A DNA stretch of 64,000 nucleotides, taken from assembly GCA_964019695.1 (NCBI GenBank), contig OZ026514.1, positions 97,292,345 to 97,356,344 on the forward strand, read 5' to 3'. Under the pieces are notes generated by a model. That model did no database searches, was not told where the DNA came from, and was given only the letters and a program-made list of their open reading frames with translations. A program made the position numbers and the translations under genes. This document shows positions 18,401-27,500 of the stretch, one piece after another (the first letter of the stretch is position 1; the number at the start of each line of letters is the position of its first letter). The DNA is from Loripinus fragilis (taxonomy: Eukaryota > Mollusca > Bivalvia > Lucinida > Lucinidae).

Positions 18401-21095
18401 GCCATTTGACTGATGTTTAGGATGTTAATTCTCATTGAGTTTACTACTACACTCAGAAACTGCATAAACCATGCCTCATTTTCAGCTTTTACCTTTGTCT
18501 AAGGTCGACCCGTCCTAATTACATTTTCATGAGGTGTCTGTTCACTATAGCTGAAAACTGCATGGAAAAGTGAATTATCTTATAAAAACAGGTGTTTTTT
18601 CTCTTGTTGGTAATTATTTGCGTCCCTCCAATAATTATAGACAGTCAAGTTTTAACATAAATGCTGTTGTTTTGATACTGATAATTTGTAAAGATTTACA
18701 AAATTGGTAAAATGTATACCTGAATTTTAGTTTTTTACTGTGTTCTTGAAAAATAGAAACATTATTTCAAAAATTAAAAGATCAAAAGTTACAGACTATG
18801 CAGCTTTAAGTTAAGCAGTCCAACATTTCCGAAGTAGTAGTTTAATGTGTAAATCAGTATTTTATATAAGTTTTCAGGCCTTGAAAACAGTAGGAAAGTC
18901 TTTAAAAAGTCCTTGAAAAGTCCTTGAATTTACACAAACTTGCCTGTATAAACCTTGCAGTAATACAAAAGGTCCTTTTTTTCTTTTCAGGGCTAGGAAA
19001 CTGCTTGATGTATGTACCATCACATGTTTTGTCAGGCTTATATTACAACAAACATCGTAGCATAGCAACAGGCATAGCAACAGCAGGATCTGGATTGGGG
19101 GCCACTATATTTCCTGTCGTCATCTATAACCTGATAGAACATTATGGCTGGCGGGGATCACTCTTCATTCTTGCTGGATTAAATCTGCATAACTTTATAT
19201 TTTGTTCTCTCTTGTTTCGTGTACCAGAAAAATCAACTAAAGAAAATATACAGGAAACCGAAAAATTGACCAGTTATATTGACAGAAGGAAAAACAGTAT
19301 AGGAGAGTCTGTGTATATGCTTCGAGCTCACTCTATAAGTCTCAGTGAAATTAAAGAAGAACATGCACATATTGACACCCAAGTTACTTTCAAAAAAGAT
19401 TCCTATAATAGCACAACTGTTGATAGAGACCAGACAATTTCATTAAATGGATCTGTACCGAATTCCAAACTTCAACGGAGACAAAGTGTCTCTCAGCGGT
19501 TAGAAAGGCACTTTTGTTCCATATTTAGCTTTGCATTTATTGTCTATTTCCTTAGCAATATATTTTGGAATGCTGGCGGTGCAATTATTTTGATCTTTCT
19601 ACCAGAGTACATGACATCTATAGGCTTTAGTAAGGAAGAAGCCTCTTCTATATTTACTCTTGTTGGAGCGGGCACTTGTGTTGGTTGTATACTTGGAGGC
19701 TTGCTCGGCAATATTAAAAATATCAACAGGGAACTAATTTACATACTAGGTAATCTAGCAGCTGGCTCATTAGCTCTACTCTATCCCTGGCAGCTGCTTC
19801 ATACAAAGCTCGGTCAAATTATTTTGTCAGCGTCATTTGGACTGGCATTTGGAATAATTCTGGGTCTACTTGTTGTAGTGACAGCAGACTTACTGGGCAC
19901 AGAATCGTTAGGAGATGGTTTTGGATATCTGATGCTTGCTAATGGGATTGGTATTTTCAGTGGACCCCCTGTCGCAGGTCAGTACCAGTACCTTAATTAA
20001 TTATTTTAACAATTGGGTACGTTACCCACTCCTTTTTCATTCATTTGGGCATTGCAAATGTTAAATGGGTATTCAACATTTCTAATAACTATTTATTTGG
20101 GTATTTTGGTTTTTCAATTGGGTAATTTTGTAATTGTTAAAACTTTACTTACCAATTGATACATTTTATGTCTTATTGCTGCTATGAACAAAATATGTTG
20201 CTGTTCTCTCAGATCATATTGAATAAATGCTGAAAACCGTCATTTGACTGTGTACATTCAGCCACTCTGAGCTAAAACTGAACTGCGGATGGAAAAGTGA
20301 TAAAATCTGGTACCCACGACTATTTGACTGTATTGGGTATACTGAATTTTTTTTGCTTTTTGTTACCCTACCAGATCAATTTTAATTGCCTTTTTTGAAA
20401 ATTTATTTGGGTAAATACACAAATAAGCATACTAATTAAGGTACTGTTAGTACTCTAAGGATTTCCAGGTTCACATGGCAATGGTTTACCCTTTTTAGAC
20501 CATTGGAATTTTCCATAATATTTGATATAGTCAGTCAGGATGGTCCCTTTTTTTTAAAAAAAACTCTTTGCCTGCTAGCTGGGAATTTTGTCATCTGCTG
20601 ATGATCTTTAAGAACAAGTTTGGACCCAGATCAGGACCTACAAAATGTATGGCCTGATTTGGACCCAAAATGTTAGGCACTCTGATGATATTCGTGAGGG
20701 AATTGTTTTGAAAAGTTAATTTTGAAAAAATCCAGCAGGCAACAAAAAAGCATGCAAAAAATACCCAGGATGCAAAGAGTTTAATAAAATCAAATAAGGT
20801 CTGCAGCAAATAAGGCCAGCAGCATATGATTCACACGAAAAATCAAGTCTTATTTTTTCTGGATCACAAATAATTGATTCTTAATTGGTAACAAATTTGG
20901 CAAAATCTGTTTTGTTTTTTTTCAGGAATCTTAATGGACATTGAAGGTACTCTTGACCCTGGAATGTACCTGTCAGGGGCTTTGACTATTATGGGAGGAT
21001 TGGTGATGTGTGTGGTCCCTATCCATAGGAAGTTCACATCTGAAAGTGTTGTTAAAGTGGTAGAGATTGAGATGAAAAGTCCGGAAGAAATATGA
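12420..21095 (+). CDS. SLC16-family (monocarboxylate transporter-like) membrane protein, five coding exons
   Basis: Joining 12420-12485, 14528-14654, 17341-17484, 18991-19977 and 20926-21095 gives 498 codons including the stop (497 residues), usual for the family. Every junction is GT/AG and the frame is kept throughout. SLC16 proteins are 12-span MFS carriers of monocarboxylates, amino acids, thyroid hormone or creatine across membranes. Visible evidence: TM1-2 with SVGVYNIEFLRYFD (about residues 31-44), the TM4-5 signature YYNKHRSIATGIATAGSG (130-147), a long charged loop between TM6 and TM7 (about 192-288), and a short tail ending EMKSPEEI. Odd points: the usual N-terminal PDGGWGW motif is EGGLMGC, and the TM8 Asp/Arg pair typical of proton-coupled MCTs is absent (GAGTCVGCILGG, 338-349). 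It is therefore an orphan SLC16 member with unknown substrate, probably not a classic lactate/H+ carrier. Introns are full of SINEs and MITEs. Confidence 0.88.
12634..13012. mobile_element. Element with AGGGCCTGGAT terminal inverted repeats, family P9
   Basis: It begins GAGGGCCTGGATTGAGG and ends CCCCATCCAGGCCCTC. Inside, the phrase 'gctaatcattaaaattttggccac' is repeated several times. It lies in intron 1 of the transporter gene. No ORF. Confidence 0.7.
13018..13156. mobile_element. Partial P2 MITE (right half)
   Basis: The right half of the P2 consensus ends CAGCAGACGACAACAAAAGC, then 'ttacccagtatgcaaagggttaa'. The left half is missing or diverged. Confidence 0.55.
13530..13880. mobile_element. 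P9 element interrupted by a SINE
   Basis: GAGGGCCTGGATGTGTG at the left and ATACCACATCCAGGCCCTC at the right are inverted ends like those at 12634-13012. A SINE (13649-13850) sits inside with its own target duplication, so the SINE is the younger insertion. A GT/poly-G tract follows the left end. Confidence 0.7.
13649..13850 (+). mobile_element. tRNA-derived SINE, family B (full copy with target duplication)
   Basis: The tRNA-like head has an A box (TGGCTCAGTGGTAGAG) and a B box (CAGGTTCGAGCCTCA). The body contains TCCTTGAGCAAGACACATTT and TACTGGTTCAACCCAGGAAG, and the tail is A-rich (AATAAAACAAAACAAA). Flanking direct repeats GCTAACCGATATA (13634-13646) and GCTAACCAATATA (13851-13863) differ by one base. 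It is a Pol III-type element, not a functional tRNA gene. Confidence 0.88.
14011..14303 (+). mobile_element. tRNA-derived SINE, family A (diverged copy)
   Basis: The head reads CCCCGTAGCACATTGGGTAG then GGGGTCGCGAGTTCCATCCC. The body matches the copy at 16122-16446 (TTTCGTGGAGATTGAT; AAGAAGGGTTGTTGTCA; GAACTGACCGTC). The 88-residue frame at 14097-14363 is a by-product. Confidence 0.8.
14528..14654 (+). CDS. SLC16-like exon 2
   Basis: The acceptor TTTTACAG precedes V23. The exon encodes VLCFGTSQSVGVYNIEF through IGVFLGA64 and the first base of G65, and the donor is G|GTAATT. It covers the rest of TM1 and the start of TM2. Confidence 0.9.
14940..16121. other. Intron 2 repeat stretch (transporter gene)
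   Basis: GCTCTGAAATTTCAGAGC near 14968 is a hairpin followed by old-repeat phrases ('gtctgggtctgaagatgt', 'cctacaattttagccagatctttt') that occur twice (15090-15180 and 15270-15350). At 15640-15690 and 15780-15840 'aacctagattttttcaggttttctg' also recurs. No exon is seen. Confidence 0.45.
16122..16446 (+). mobile_element. tRNA-derived SINE, family A (near full length)
   Basis: The head has a GCGTAGCGCAGTCGGTAAC A-box region and GGTCGCAAGTTCGATCC B box. The body is about 230 bp, with AAGAAGGGTTGTTGTCAGTT, CTTGCCCAGGAAAAAGTGTG and CCATGACCATAGCTATTGAC, and the tail is AAGCAACAAAACAAACAAAA. It is the best reference copy in the window and lies in intron 2 of the transporter. Confidence 0.88.
16470..16847. 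other. Old repeat fragment in intron 2
   Basis: 'ttagctcaactgagc', 'gaaaccact..ctaattggactcatat' and 'aagatgacccttgacctct..gaaattgctcatattg' match the vocabulary of the 35.5-37.2 kb AGCTCACCTGAG block. Non-coding. Confidence 0.5.
16848..17036. mobile_element. Palindromic MITE, family P1 (CAGTAAAACCTGT ends)
   Basis: Ends are CAGTAAAATCTGTG and CACAGGTTTTACTG, flanked by TA on both sides as in Tc1/mariner-type elements. Inner arms 'ggccactctcaaaaagacc' / 'ttttgagtggcc' and 'aggtcaaaagtattgcagaatgc' are mirrored. It has no coding capacity. Confidence 0.85.
17341..17484 (+). CDS. SLC16-like exon 3
   Basis: The acceptor TTTCCAG precedes the last two bases of G65. The exon reads GPLASVLMSRWTHRQVAL (TM2 end, the family R-x-x-x-R/Q turn and TM3) through FYGVIT112 and ends G|GTTTGT, phase 1. 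Confidence 0.9.
17505..18031. mobile_element. Two P1 MITE copies or halves split by a SINE
   Basis: A left P1 copy (about 17505-17683; 'gtgtaaaatggccactc', hairpin at 17605-17615) has lost its right end. A SINE B follows at 17689-17884, and then a P1 right half resumes ('aatggtagcttaatg..') and ends CACAGGTTTTATTG at about 18029. The simplest reading is a SINE jumping into a P1 cluster. Confidence 0.65.
17689..17884 (+). mobile_element. tRNA-derived SINE, family B
   Basis: GGGAGCATAGTGGCTCAGTG head, GGGTTCGAGCCTCATC B box, GTCCTTGAGCAAGACACATT body and A-rich tail. It is close to the copy at 13649-13850. Confidence 0.85.
18032..18420. repeat. Palindromic remnants in intron 3
   Basis: 18055-18170 ('acgccaatcacgactgcagcagatgac..aaaataaggtatgatatt') is the inverted partner of a block at 13340-13460, so both are one small family. 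18290-18420 carries a hairpin TCCAGATCAGACTCCTCTTA with its mirrored GGAGCAGTCTGATTTGGGTC. Confidence 0.55.
18840..18960. repeat. 'Caaggactt' repeat fragment just before exon 4
   Basis: 'ttcaggccttgaaaac..aaagtccttgaaaagtccttgaatttacacaaacttgcctgta' matches, inverted, parts of the TIR element at 60548-60970. It ends within 30 bp of the exon 4 acceptor. Confidence 0.55.
18991..19977 (+). CDS. SLC16-like exon 4 (main exon)
   Basis: The acceptor is TTCTTTTCAG and the exon encodes residues 113-441: TM4-5 with YYNKHRSIATGIATAG, TM6, the central loop, and TM7-11 ending GIGIFSGPPVA. The donor is G|GTCAGT, phase 1. The 987-bp exon is fully open. Confidence 0.93.
20560..20782. mobile_element. Palindromic MITE, family P2
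   Basis: AACTCTTTGCCTGCTAGCTG at the left is mirrored by GGATGCAAAGAGTTTA at the right; the core is 'gacccagatcaggacctacaaaatgta..ggcctgatttggacccaaaatg'. It sits in intron 4 of the transporter gene. Confidence 0.75.
20926..21095 (+). CDS. SLC16-like exon 5 (last coding exon, stop codon)
   Basis: The acceptor TTTTTTTTCAG precedes ILMDIEGTLDPGMYLSGAL (TM12 region). The tail RKFTSESVVKVVEIEMKSPE is hydrophilic and cytosolic, and the stop TGA is at 21093-21095. No confident polyadenylation signal could be placed. Confidence 0.9.
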
Positions 21096-21196
21096 GCTCT
21101 GTCATGAGAAAATGTATGGAAAAACAAAGGCACAACTCAGTCTGCATATCTGTGTAGATTGATCATGGGTATTGTTTTTTGACTGCTAAGATAATG

Positions 21197-21403
21197 TAAA
21201 TCCAGAAATTTTCGTGAGTATTTAATTTTCGCGAATAGCGTTAAAAGACATACTTGCGACATTAAAAATCACGACTAGGACATTATTTACCTAAACCAGT
21301 AACAGACAGAGTGATTTCGCGAGGATTTTATTTTCACGAAACTTCGCATAGGCAAAGTTTCGGGAAAATAAAACCCTCGCAAAATTTTCTGAATTTACAT
21401 TAG
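21197..21403. mobile_element. Palindromic element with TTTCGCGA-type ends, family P6
   Basis: 'gtaaatccagaaattttcgtgag' at the left pairs with 'ctcgcaaaattttctgaatttacat' at the right. Inside, TTCGCGAGGATTTTATTTTC pairs with GGGAAAATAAAACCCTCGC. A second copy in inverse orientation is at 54240-54410. Confidence 0.7.
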
Positions 21404-21574
21404 TAAAATAGCTACAATTGTTACATCTGTTTGGTATGGTTCAAAATTTTGTGGAGTACCATCCCGACCCTCTTAATTCTAACAAGTCGTAGACTTAGAA
21501 TTTTCATTTTAAAGTATAATGTCAAAACAGACGTGCAGGCTTAGGCCAAGAAAGTTAAAACCAGGCCCCCAGAT

Positions 21575-21730
21575 AAGAGAGTTACTTTTCTTATTTCTCA
21601 ACCAAAACATATGATGTGGGTACTCAAAAGAACTGTCTCGATGAGATGGTTCTTTTGAGCACCCAAAACACATGCTAAAACTGATGGGTAAGAAAATAAT
21701 CACACTTTTACACTAATTTTTTTTTTTTGC
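21575..21730. mobile_element. Palindromic MITE, family P3
   Basis: Core CAAAAGAACTGTCTCGATG with mirrored GATGGTTCTTTTG, outer arms 'ttatttctcaaccaaaaca' and 'actgatgggtaagaaaataat'. Confidence 0.7.
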
Positions 21731-21739
21731 TTAACTGGC

Positions 21740-22370
21740 CCTATGTAAAATATAATGTCAAAATAGACTTGCAGGCTTAGGCCAAGAAAGTTAAAACACA
21801 ACTAAGGCTAGCTGTTTGGCTACTGGTTTGATTATGCTGTTCAAACATCCAAGAATTTTTAATTTCCCTCAAGTGTTGATCGCCCTTCTGTCTAAATTAA
21901 ATCCCTGCATTTATATAGGCTTTAAACATGATTCTTTATGAAATAATGTTCACCAGGTCCCAAGGAAATGTTTTTTTTCTACGAAGCCTGATCTTTTTTA
22001 CCTCTAACGTGGGTCCTGGCAACTGATAGGTAAGAAAATAATCACACTTTTAAGCTATTTTTTTGCTTAACCGGCCCTATGTAAAGTATTATGTCAAAGC
22101 AGACCTGCAGACTAAGGGGCAAGAAAGTTAAAACACAACTTAGGCGAGCTATTTGGCCACAGGTTTTATTATGCTGTTCAAACATCCAAGAATTTTAAAA
22201 TTTCCCTCAAGTGTTGATCGCCCTTCTGTCTAAATTAAATCCCTGCATTTATATAGGCTTTAAACATGATTCTTTATGAAATAATGTTCACCAGGTCCCA
22301 AAGAATTTTTTTTTCTATTAAACATCTAACGAGGGTCCTGGCAAATGTTGACCACAGGTTTAGATAAACA
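21740..22370 (+). repeat. Recent direct duplication of about 250-300 bp
   Basis: The block 'ggccctatgtaaa..tatgtcaaa..agacttgcagg..aagaaagttaaaacacaact' followed by 'tgctgttcaaacatccaagaatttt' and 'cccttctgtctaaattaaatcc' occurs at about 21735-21970 and again at about 22070-22310 with few differences. This is direct repetition downstream of the transporter gene; no ORF. Confidence 0.75.
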
Positions 22371-22545
22371 AAATTTTTTAGCATAAAATTGTAAATATTT
22401 TCTTACCTATCAGTTTAAACACATTTTTGGGGTGCTCGAAAGAACTGTCTCATTGAGACAGTTCTTTTGAGTACCAACAACATATATTTTGGTTGAGAAA
22501 TAAGAAAATTATTTTTCTGTTACGCTTTCTTAACTAAAGGCCTGG
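22370..22545. mobile_element. Palindromic MITE, family P3 (reverse orientation)
   Basis: 'aggtttagataaacaaa..gtaaatattttcttacctatcag' begins it; the core 'gaaagaactgtctcattgagacagttcttttgag' is a hairpin; it ends 'ttctgttacgctttcttaactaaagg'. Confidence 0.75.
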
Positions 22546-22834
22546 TAAACGTATTGAAAAATCCTGTTTGATCGTTATTTAATATAACATTTATTGAAAT
22601 ATTTATCAAAATTTTCGAAAAATTTGGGACTATATTTTGTCACTATTTCAGTCAACACTTGGCAGATGTTTTCAGTCAATACCTATCTTCTAGGTCCATT
22701 CATTACAGAAGAGTAATTTTCTGGAATTAGTGTATTACTCCTTTACCCCATATGCTATATTTAGAACATTACATCATTATCTATAAATAATTCAAATTTT
22801 CAAATATTTTCCAAAAAATAATTTTTACATTTCA

Positions 22835-22925
22835 ATAGTTTTGAAAATATTATGGAAAATGGAAAATTTACTCCTCAGGAGCAAATGCTCTATTTTTCAT
22901 AATATTTTCCAAAATCTTACATTTC
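22835..22925. repeat. AT-rich hairpin, family P7
   Basis: 'ttttgaaaatattatggaaaatgg' pairs with 'atttttcataatattttccaaaatc' around a GCAAATGCTC centre. A near-perfect relative is at 58500-58595 in the intergenic region just downstream of BIRC6. Confidence 0.65.
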
Positions 22926-23250
22926 AAAGGCATCAAAAGGTGCTTGTGTGAAGTAAAGGGTTAATAGTTGCTAATCTGTTTATTAACACCACATGAATTT
23001 CCTTGTAAATACATTTTGTACATGTGTTTACACAGGTTAATGCACAGGTGCTTATGTGTTTTATGCAATAATTATGATTATAAGCCATGACTGCAATGTT
23101 ATTGTTATAAATCATGTTGTTAAGTTTTTATTCCAATTAGATACTGTATAGCGTAAAAATGCATCAAGATATTTTAGATGAATGTAGTATTAGCATAGTT
23201 TTAAGAATTAGTCAACATAGAAGTGGGTGTCAATTGCATTTTAGTATTTA

Positions 23251-23411
23251 CCTGGCCTCGTAGCGCAGTCAGTAACGTGTCTGGCAACAGATGCGAGTCT
23301 GACTGCAGATCCAGGGATCGCAAGTTCGAAAATGTGTGGTTAGGTGAACTGACCGTCCGGCCATGACCATAGCTGTTGACTTGGGACGTAAAGCAACAAA
23401 ACAAACAAACA
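23251..23411 (+). mobile_element. tRNA-derived SINE, family A, internally deleted
   Basis: Head GGCCTCGTAGCGCAGTCAGT and GGGATCGCAAGTTCG is joined directly to AAAATGTGTGGTTAGGTGAA, so about 150 bp of body is missing relative to 16122-16446. A-rich tail; flanking TAGTATTT at both sides is a likely target duplication. Confidence 0.85.
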
Positions 23412-23454
23412 ATATAGTATTTTTAGAATGGGTTCAGTAAATGTTCTAAAATTT

Positions 23455-23660
23455 TTAACTCTGCTTTCTTTACAACGTGGGTTATCAGAGCTGGAATTCA
23501 CAAAATGATTGTCAGAATAGCAAACAGGGTAGACCAGGATCAGACTGCTTCTTCAGTCTGATCTGTATCTGCCCTGTTTGTCTAGGCCTTTATGGTTGGC
23601 AACTTGTGTTCAAAATTTCAGAGCATTTACTGTAGCATTCACACATCACACTCTATACCA
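23455..23660. mobile_element. Hairpin element, family P8
   Basis: 'acgtgggttatcagagctggaattcacaaaatg' leads into a core GATCAGACTGCTTCTTCAGTCTGATC. Close relatives lie at 32455-32650 and 59222-59395. Confidence 0.65.
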
Positions 23661-23771
23661 TTGTTGTATGCAGGCCATGACAACATTTTTTAAGTCAGAG
23701 GAAATGTTCAAATGCTTTTTGCTGTGGCTCTTTATATTATAAGATGTCAGTGATTAACTTTGATTCCGTGA

Positions 23772-24018
23772 GGCCCAGGCCCCGAGGTTATAAAACTTTT
23801 TTCATGCTCAGCTCAACTGAGCATGAAATTTCAACTTCTCATAAAAACTAAAATACCGACAAATGAAAAAGTTTCTTGCTTTAAGTCTCTCTGATGTTGT
23901 ATTTATCCTGCTGATAAATGTTAAAATGCCAACAGTTGTTGGCATTTTAACATTTATGAGCAGGATAAATTTTGTGCTCAGCTGAGTGGAGTATGGAAAA
24001 AGTTTTATAACCTCGGGG
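23772..24018. mobile_element. Palindromic MITE, family P4 (CCCCGAGGTTATAAAACTTTT ends)
   Basis: CCCCGAGGTTATAAAACTTT at the left and AAAAGTTTTATAACCTCGGG at the right are exact inverted ends. A first inner hairpin is TGCTCAGCTCAACTGAGCA, and a central one is 'gttaaaatgccaacagttgttggcattttaac'. Relatives: 26283-26508, 26509-26822, 39930-40106. Confidence 0.85.
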
Positions 24019-24043
24019 CCAGTTTTGTGTGGTTCTATTATTA

Positions 24044-24261
24044 ACTCATTGCATGCTTGGTAAATCCTGACATTACTTTGTCGTCTGCTGATTTTTTTTA
24101 AAGTCAACTTTTTCGAAAAATTATTTCAGGAATACCATCAGGGTTTCAAACAATTTGGATCCAGATCAGGCTCGACATTTTGTCGGTTCTGATCTGGGTC
24201 AAACTGTATGCAAAAGTTATCAGCAGACGACAAAAATTGCCGCTAGCATGGAAAGAGTTAA
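24044..24261. mobile_element. Palindromic MITE, family P2
   Basis: TAACTCATTGCATGCTTGG at the left, GCTAGCATGGAAAGAGTTAA at the right, and GATCAGGCTCGACATTTTGTC core. Confidence 0.75.
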
Positions 24262-25645
24262 AAATGGTCTAGAAATTTAAGTTTGAGGTTGAAAGGCCAT
24301 CTCTGAATCTGTTTAATCCAAGGTTATAAGCTACTATCCTGCCAGCAAAGAGTGACAGTGATGTCATGTTTTGTTTACAAAGTTATCAGGGACCCGTAAT
24401 CCATAGATCACTTGTGTATTAATCCTACCCACAGGATAGGATTAATACACACATGATCTATGGATTCGCATTAGCTCAAGTGGAGTGTACAAGTTAATGT
24501 TTGATGTTTTACTTTACAATTGTAAACAAAATATTATGTCACTGTCACTCTTGGATGGCATGACAGTGTAATAACAACAATGTTTACTGTCGTGTCAAAA
24601 GGTCGCTCATTCTATCACACTCATCAAATTAGGTAAACATGCTATAAATAGCAATCCAAAGGGTTGTCACTATCTCCAGGCTTTCACTAAGTTTCTGATA
24701 CTAGTTAATGTATATAAGTTACCACAAATATTCACCATCAGGACTTCAGCCGTGACAGTACGACTGTTGGCACAATAGTTAATTCACCCAGTGTGAATGA
24801 AGAGGGTTCGAATCCCACTTTATAACTTTTTTTATTTGTTATCTTCTTTTTCTTATTTTTGTTTCTCACTATTTCTTTGGACTGTTTATTCAACCGTTCT
24901 GTTTTTCTTGATTCCATTTCGAACGACGAATGAAAGACTAAACTTGCAAAAATCATGTTGCATATCTTTGAAGACTAAAAAGCATGCTCCATTCTTTGAT
25001 CATGTTTTATTTTATTCAATTCTTGCATGTACATGTATAACATGGGCGGATCCAGAGGGGGATGCAGGGGTCCAGTCCCTCCATCGATTTTCCTAAATAT
25101 TGGTTTTTGCAATGGTCAAATTTATGGGACCAGCCCTGGTCTGAAGCTGTATCTACCCCTTCCCCGAGAAACTTTTCTAGATGCACAAATCTATAACCTT
25201 TGTATTACGTACAGGTGAAATCCATACATGTTGCAATCAATACGTTCAGAAATTTAATATGTTATATATCAAACACGGCTTATACTGCAAACATATTACA
25301 ATACATATATAAGGCAAAACAAAAAGAAAAACAAAAATGTCAAAATGGGATTCGAACCACCACCTTGTGAGTTTATTTACAAAAAAAAAACAGTATGGTT
25401 TCTTATCCACTCAGCCACAATTAATAGTGCTTAACCGATTTGTTATCTTACCCTTATTTTTTAAAGCCTTCTCTTTACGAATACCAATGGAAATTTTCAG
25501 ATCTACTCGTTTATTTCTGTGAGTATACCTACACACCCTTTTTAGCGGATTAGTTGATATTTAAAAGTACAAAATCACATCAATAAACATTGCAGGGATT
25601 AAAGTTTATGTAAGTTGCTTTATAATCTGTTTTGCAGTTGATAAT
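24262..25645. other. Intergenic stretch with a hairpin and tRNA-like fragments
   Basis: A 60-bp hairpin 'tagatcacttgtgtattaatcctacc..' lies around 24400-24470. Near 24800 and 25340 'gggttcgaatcccac' and 'gggattcgaaccacc' are B-box-like, in opposite orientations, about 530 bp apart: probably the tRNA-like ends of two old SINE copies, not tRNA genes. A 'gggcggatccagaggggg' fragment is at 25044. No gene. Confidence 0.4.
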
Positions 25646-25872
25646 AACTCTTTCCTTGCTAGCAGCAACTTTTGTCGTCTGCTAATATATCCATAACAAA
25701 CAGTTTAGACCAAGATCAGGACCGACAGAACATTGGTCCTGATCTGGATCCACACTGTTTGACACTCTGGTAGTGTTCCTGAAAGAATTTTTTGAAAAAG
25801 TTAAAGTTTGACAAATAAAATAGCAGACGACAACAAAAGCATGGAAAATTATCCCGTATGCAAAGATTTAAA
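25646..25872. mobile_element. Palindromic MITE, family P2
   Basis: TAACTCTTTCCTTGCTAGCA to CCCGTATGCAAAGATTTA, with core 'aggaccgacagaacattggtcctgatctgg'. Confidence 0.75.
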
Positions 25873-26282
25873 TTAAAGGGCTGTAAACCGGTGCCAGAAA
25901 AGAGTGAATGTGGACATAATAGTCAGCTATTTGAGAGACATGCTTTTTATGCCCCTGTCATTTTCAATGGGGAGCATTGTAGCAGCGGTGTGTGGAAATA
26001 CCATGCCCAATTTGTTTCAATTTCGTTCAGGACAAGTTAAAAATTTCTATTTACAAAAATGCTAGTCGAAATATACTAAAAGCACTAGGCAAATGATAAC
26101 TAAAATGCTGCAAGTCAAAAGATACCACAACATATAGTATTTTGCATTTACATTTTCATCAGCCTTTTTGATGAACCTTATTTAGTATAGGTGACAAGGG
26201 TATTGCAAATTTCCATCATAATGAATTTCATTACTCATATATACACTTATTTTATATGGAAAATTTTCAGAGCATATTGAAC
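25873..26282. other. Gene-free stretch
   Basis: No gene or structured repeat is seen beyond a weak match to common molluscan repeats ('tttttatgcccctgtcatttt'). The frame at 25858-26040 is chance. Confidence 0.35.
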
Positions 26283-26508
26283 CAGGCCCCAAGGTTATAA
26301 AACTTTTACACTGCTCAACTCAGCCGAGCACGAAATTTATCCTGCTCATAAATGTTAAAACAATTGTTGGCATTTTAACATTTATTAGCATGAAAAATAC
26401 AACATCTAAGAGATCAAAGCAAGAAATTTCTTTGTCGGTATTTAAGTTGAAATTTCATGCTCAGTTGAGTTGAGCATGAAAAAATGTTTATAATCTTGGG
26501 GTCAGGCT
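26283..26508. mobile_element. Palindromic MITE, family P4
   Basis: CCCCAAGGTTATAAAACTTT at the left and TTATAATCTTGGGG at the right; central 'gttaaaacaattgttggcattttaac'. It abuts the next P4 copy. Confidence 0.75.
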
Positions 26509-26822
26509 TCAAGGTTATAAAACTCTGTTGATGCTCCATTTGACTGAGCATGAAATTTCAACTGCTCATAAAAACTAAAATCCTAAAAATTAAAGACTTG
26601 TCTTGCTTTTAACTCACAGATGTTGTATTTATCATGATAATAAATGTTAAGATGCCAATGGTTGTTGACATTTAACATTTTTGTTTGTTTTGTTGCTTTA
26701 TGTCCCAAGTCAACAGCTATGGTCATTGCGGGACGGAGCATTTAACATTTATGAGCAGGATAAATTTCATGCTCAGTTAAGTACAGCATGATTTTTTTAT
26801 AAACTCGAGCTAGACCTGGAGT
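26509..26822. mobile_element. Second P4 MITE with an inserted SINE fragment
   Basis: It starts at 'caaggttataaaactctg' and ends near 'tataaactcgagc'. Its central hairpin arm is interrupted at about 26684-26741 by a reverse-orientation 3' piece of SINE A ('gttttgttgctttatgtcccaagtcaacagctatggtca'); the 'acatttaacattt' context resumes after it. Confidence 0.75.
26684..26741 (-). mobile_element. 3' fragment of SINE A inserted in a P4 MITE
   Basis: The 58 bp are the reverse complement of the SINE A tail (CCATGACCATAGCTGTTGAC, then GGGACGTAAAGCAACAAAAC). 'catttaacattt' appears at both junctions, consistent with a target duplication. Confidence 0.75.
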
Positions 26823-26987
26823 CAAGTTTATGGTCCCACTATGACTATGTGACCAACATCTCTTCGGATCTGTTTATTTTACTGACCAGTCATTTGATGG
26901 AGTAATGTAGTTCCATCTATTGTCATAAGTTCAAAGAGTGAGGTTTGCTTAAGTTTAGTTTTTTAATCTATGTATTAAACCTTGACC

Positions 26988-27220
26988 TGCCTCTTTTTTT
27001 TGTCTACAAACAGTCGTCTGCTAATAATGTCTGCTAAGTGTATGGTTATGCATTCAAGACTAAATTTTATCATGGAAGCAAACAACATGAATTCTGATCA
27101 GACTGCTCTGGAGCAGTCTGATCTGGATTAATATTGTTTGCAAAATAAATAAACTACCAAACTTCATTAGCAGATGAGAGAGCAGACGACAGAAATTGTA
27201 AATGGCGGGAATAGTGTTAA
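26988..27220. mobile_element. Hairpin element with GATCAGACTGCTC core
   Basis: GATCAGACTGCTCTGGAGCA continues into GTCTGATC; outer parts share CGTCTGCTAAT and GCAGACGAC with family P2. Confidence 0.6.
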
Positions 27221-27299
27221 GTTGAGCTAGTCATTTGTCCTCTGGTCATGATATATGGGTATTAAATGTTATCTCTTGGTGTATTATTTTGTTTTGATA

Positions 27300-27500
27300 T
27301 TACACACACCGGGAAGGCGGGAATCGAAAAGGCCAATACTATCGAGGAACGTAGACCAAAAATCAATAGAAGCAGTGTTTTTGATTGCCATTTGTCCACC
27401 CACTGGTGACAAATAGCAATCATAAACACTGTTTCTATCAATTTTTAATCCGCGTTCGTCAATTGTTGATTATGTTTTCGATTGACGCCTACCCGGTGTG
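27300..27500. mobile_element. Palindromic element with CACACCGGG ends
   Basis: ACACACCGGGAAGGCGGGAA at the left and 'ttgacgcctacccggtgtg' at the right are inverted. Inner arms 'aaaaatcaatagaagcagtgtttttgattgccatttgtc' and 'gacaaatagcaatcataaacactgtttctatcaattttt' form a near-perfect hairpin about 40 bp per arm (centre near 27395). Confidence 0.7.
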
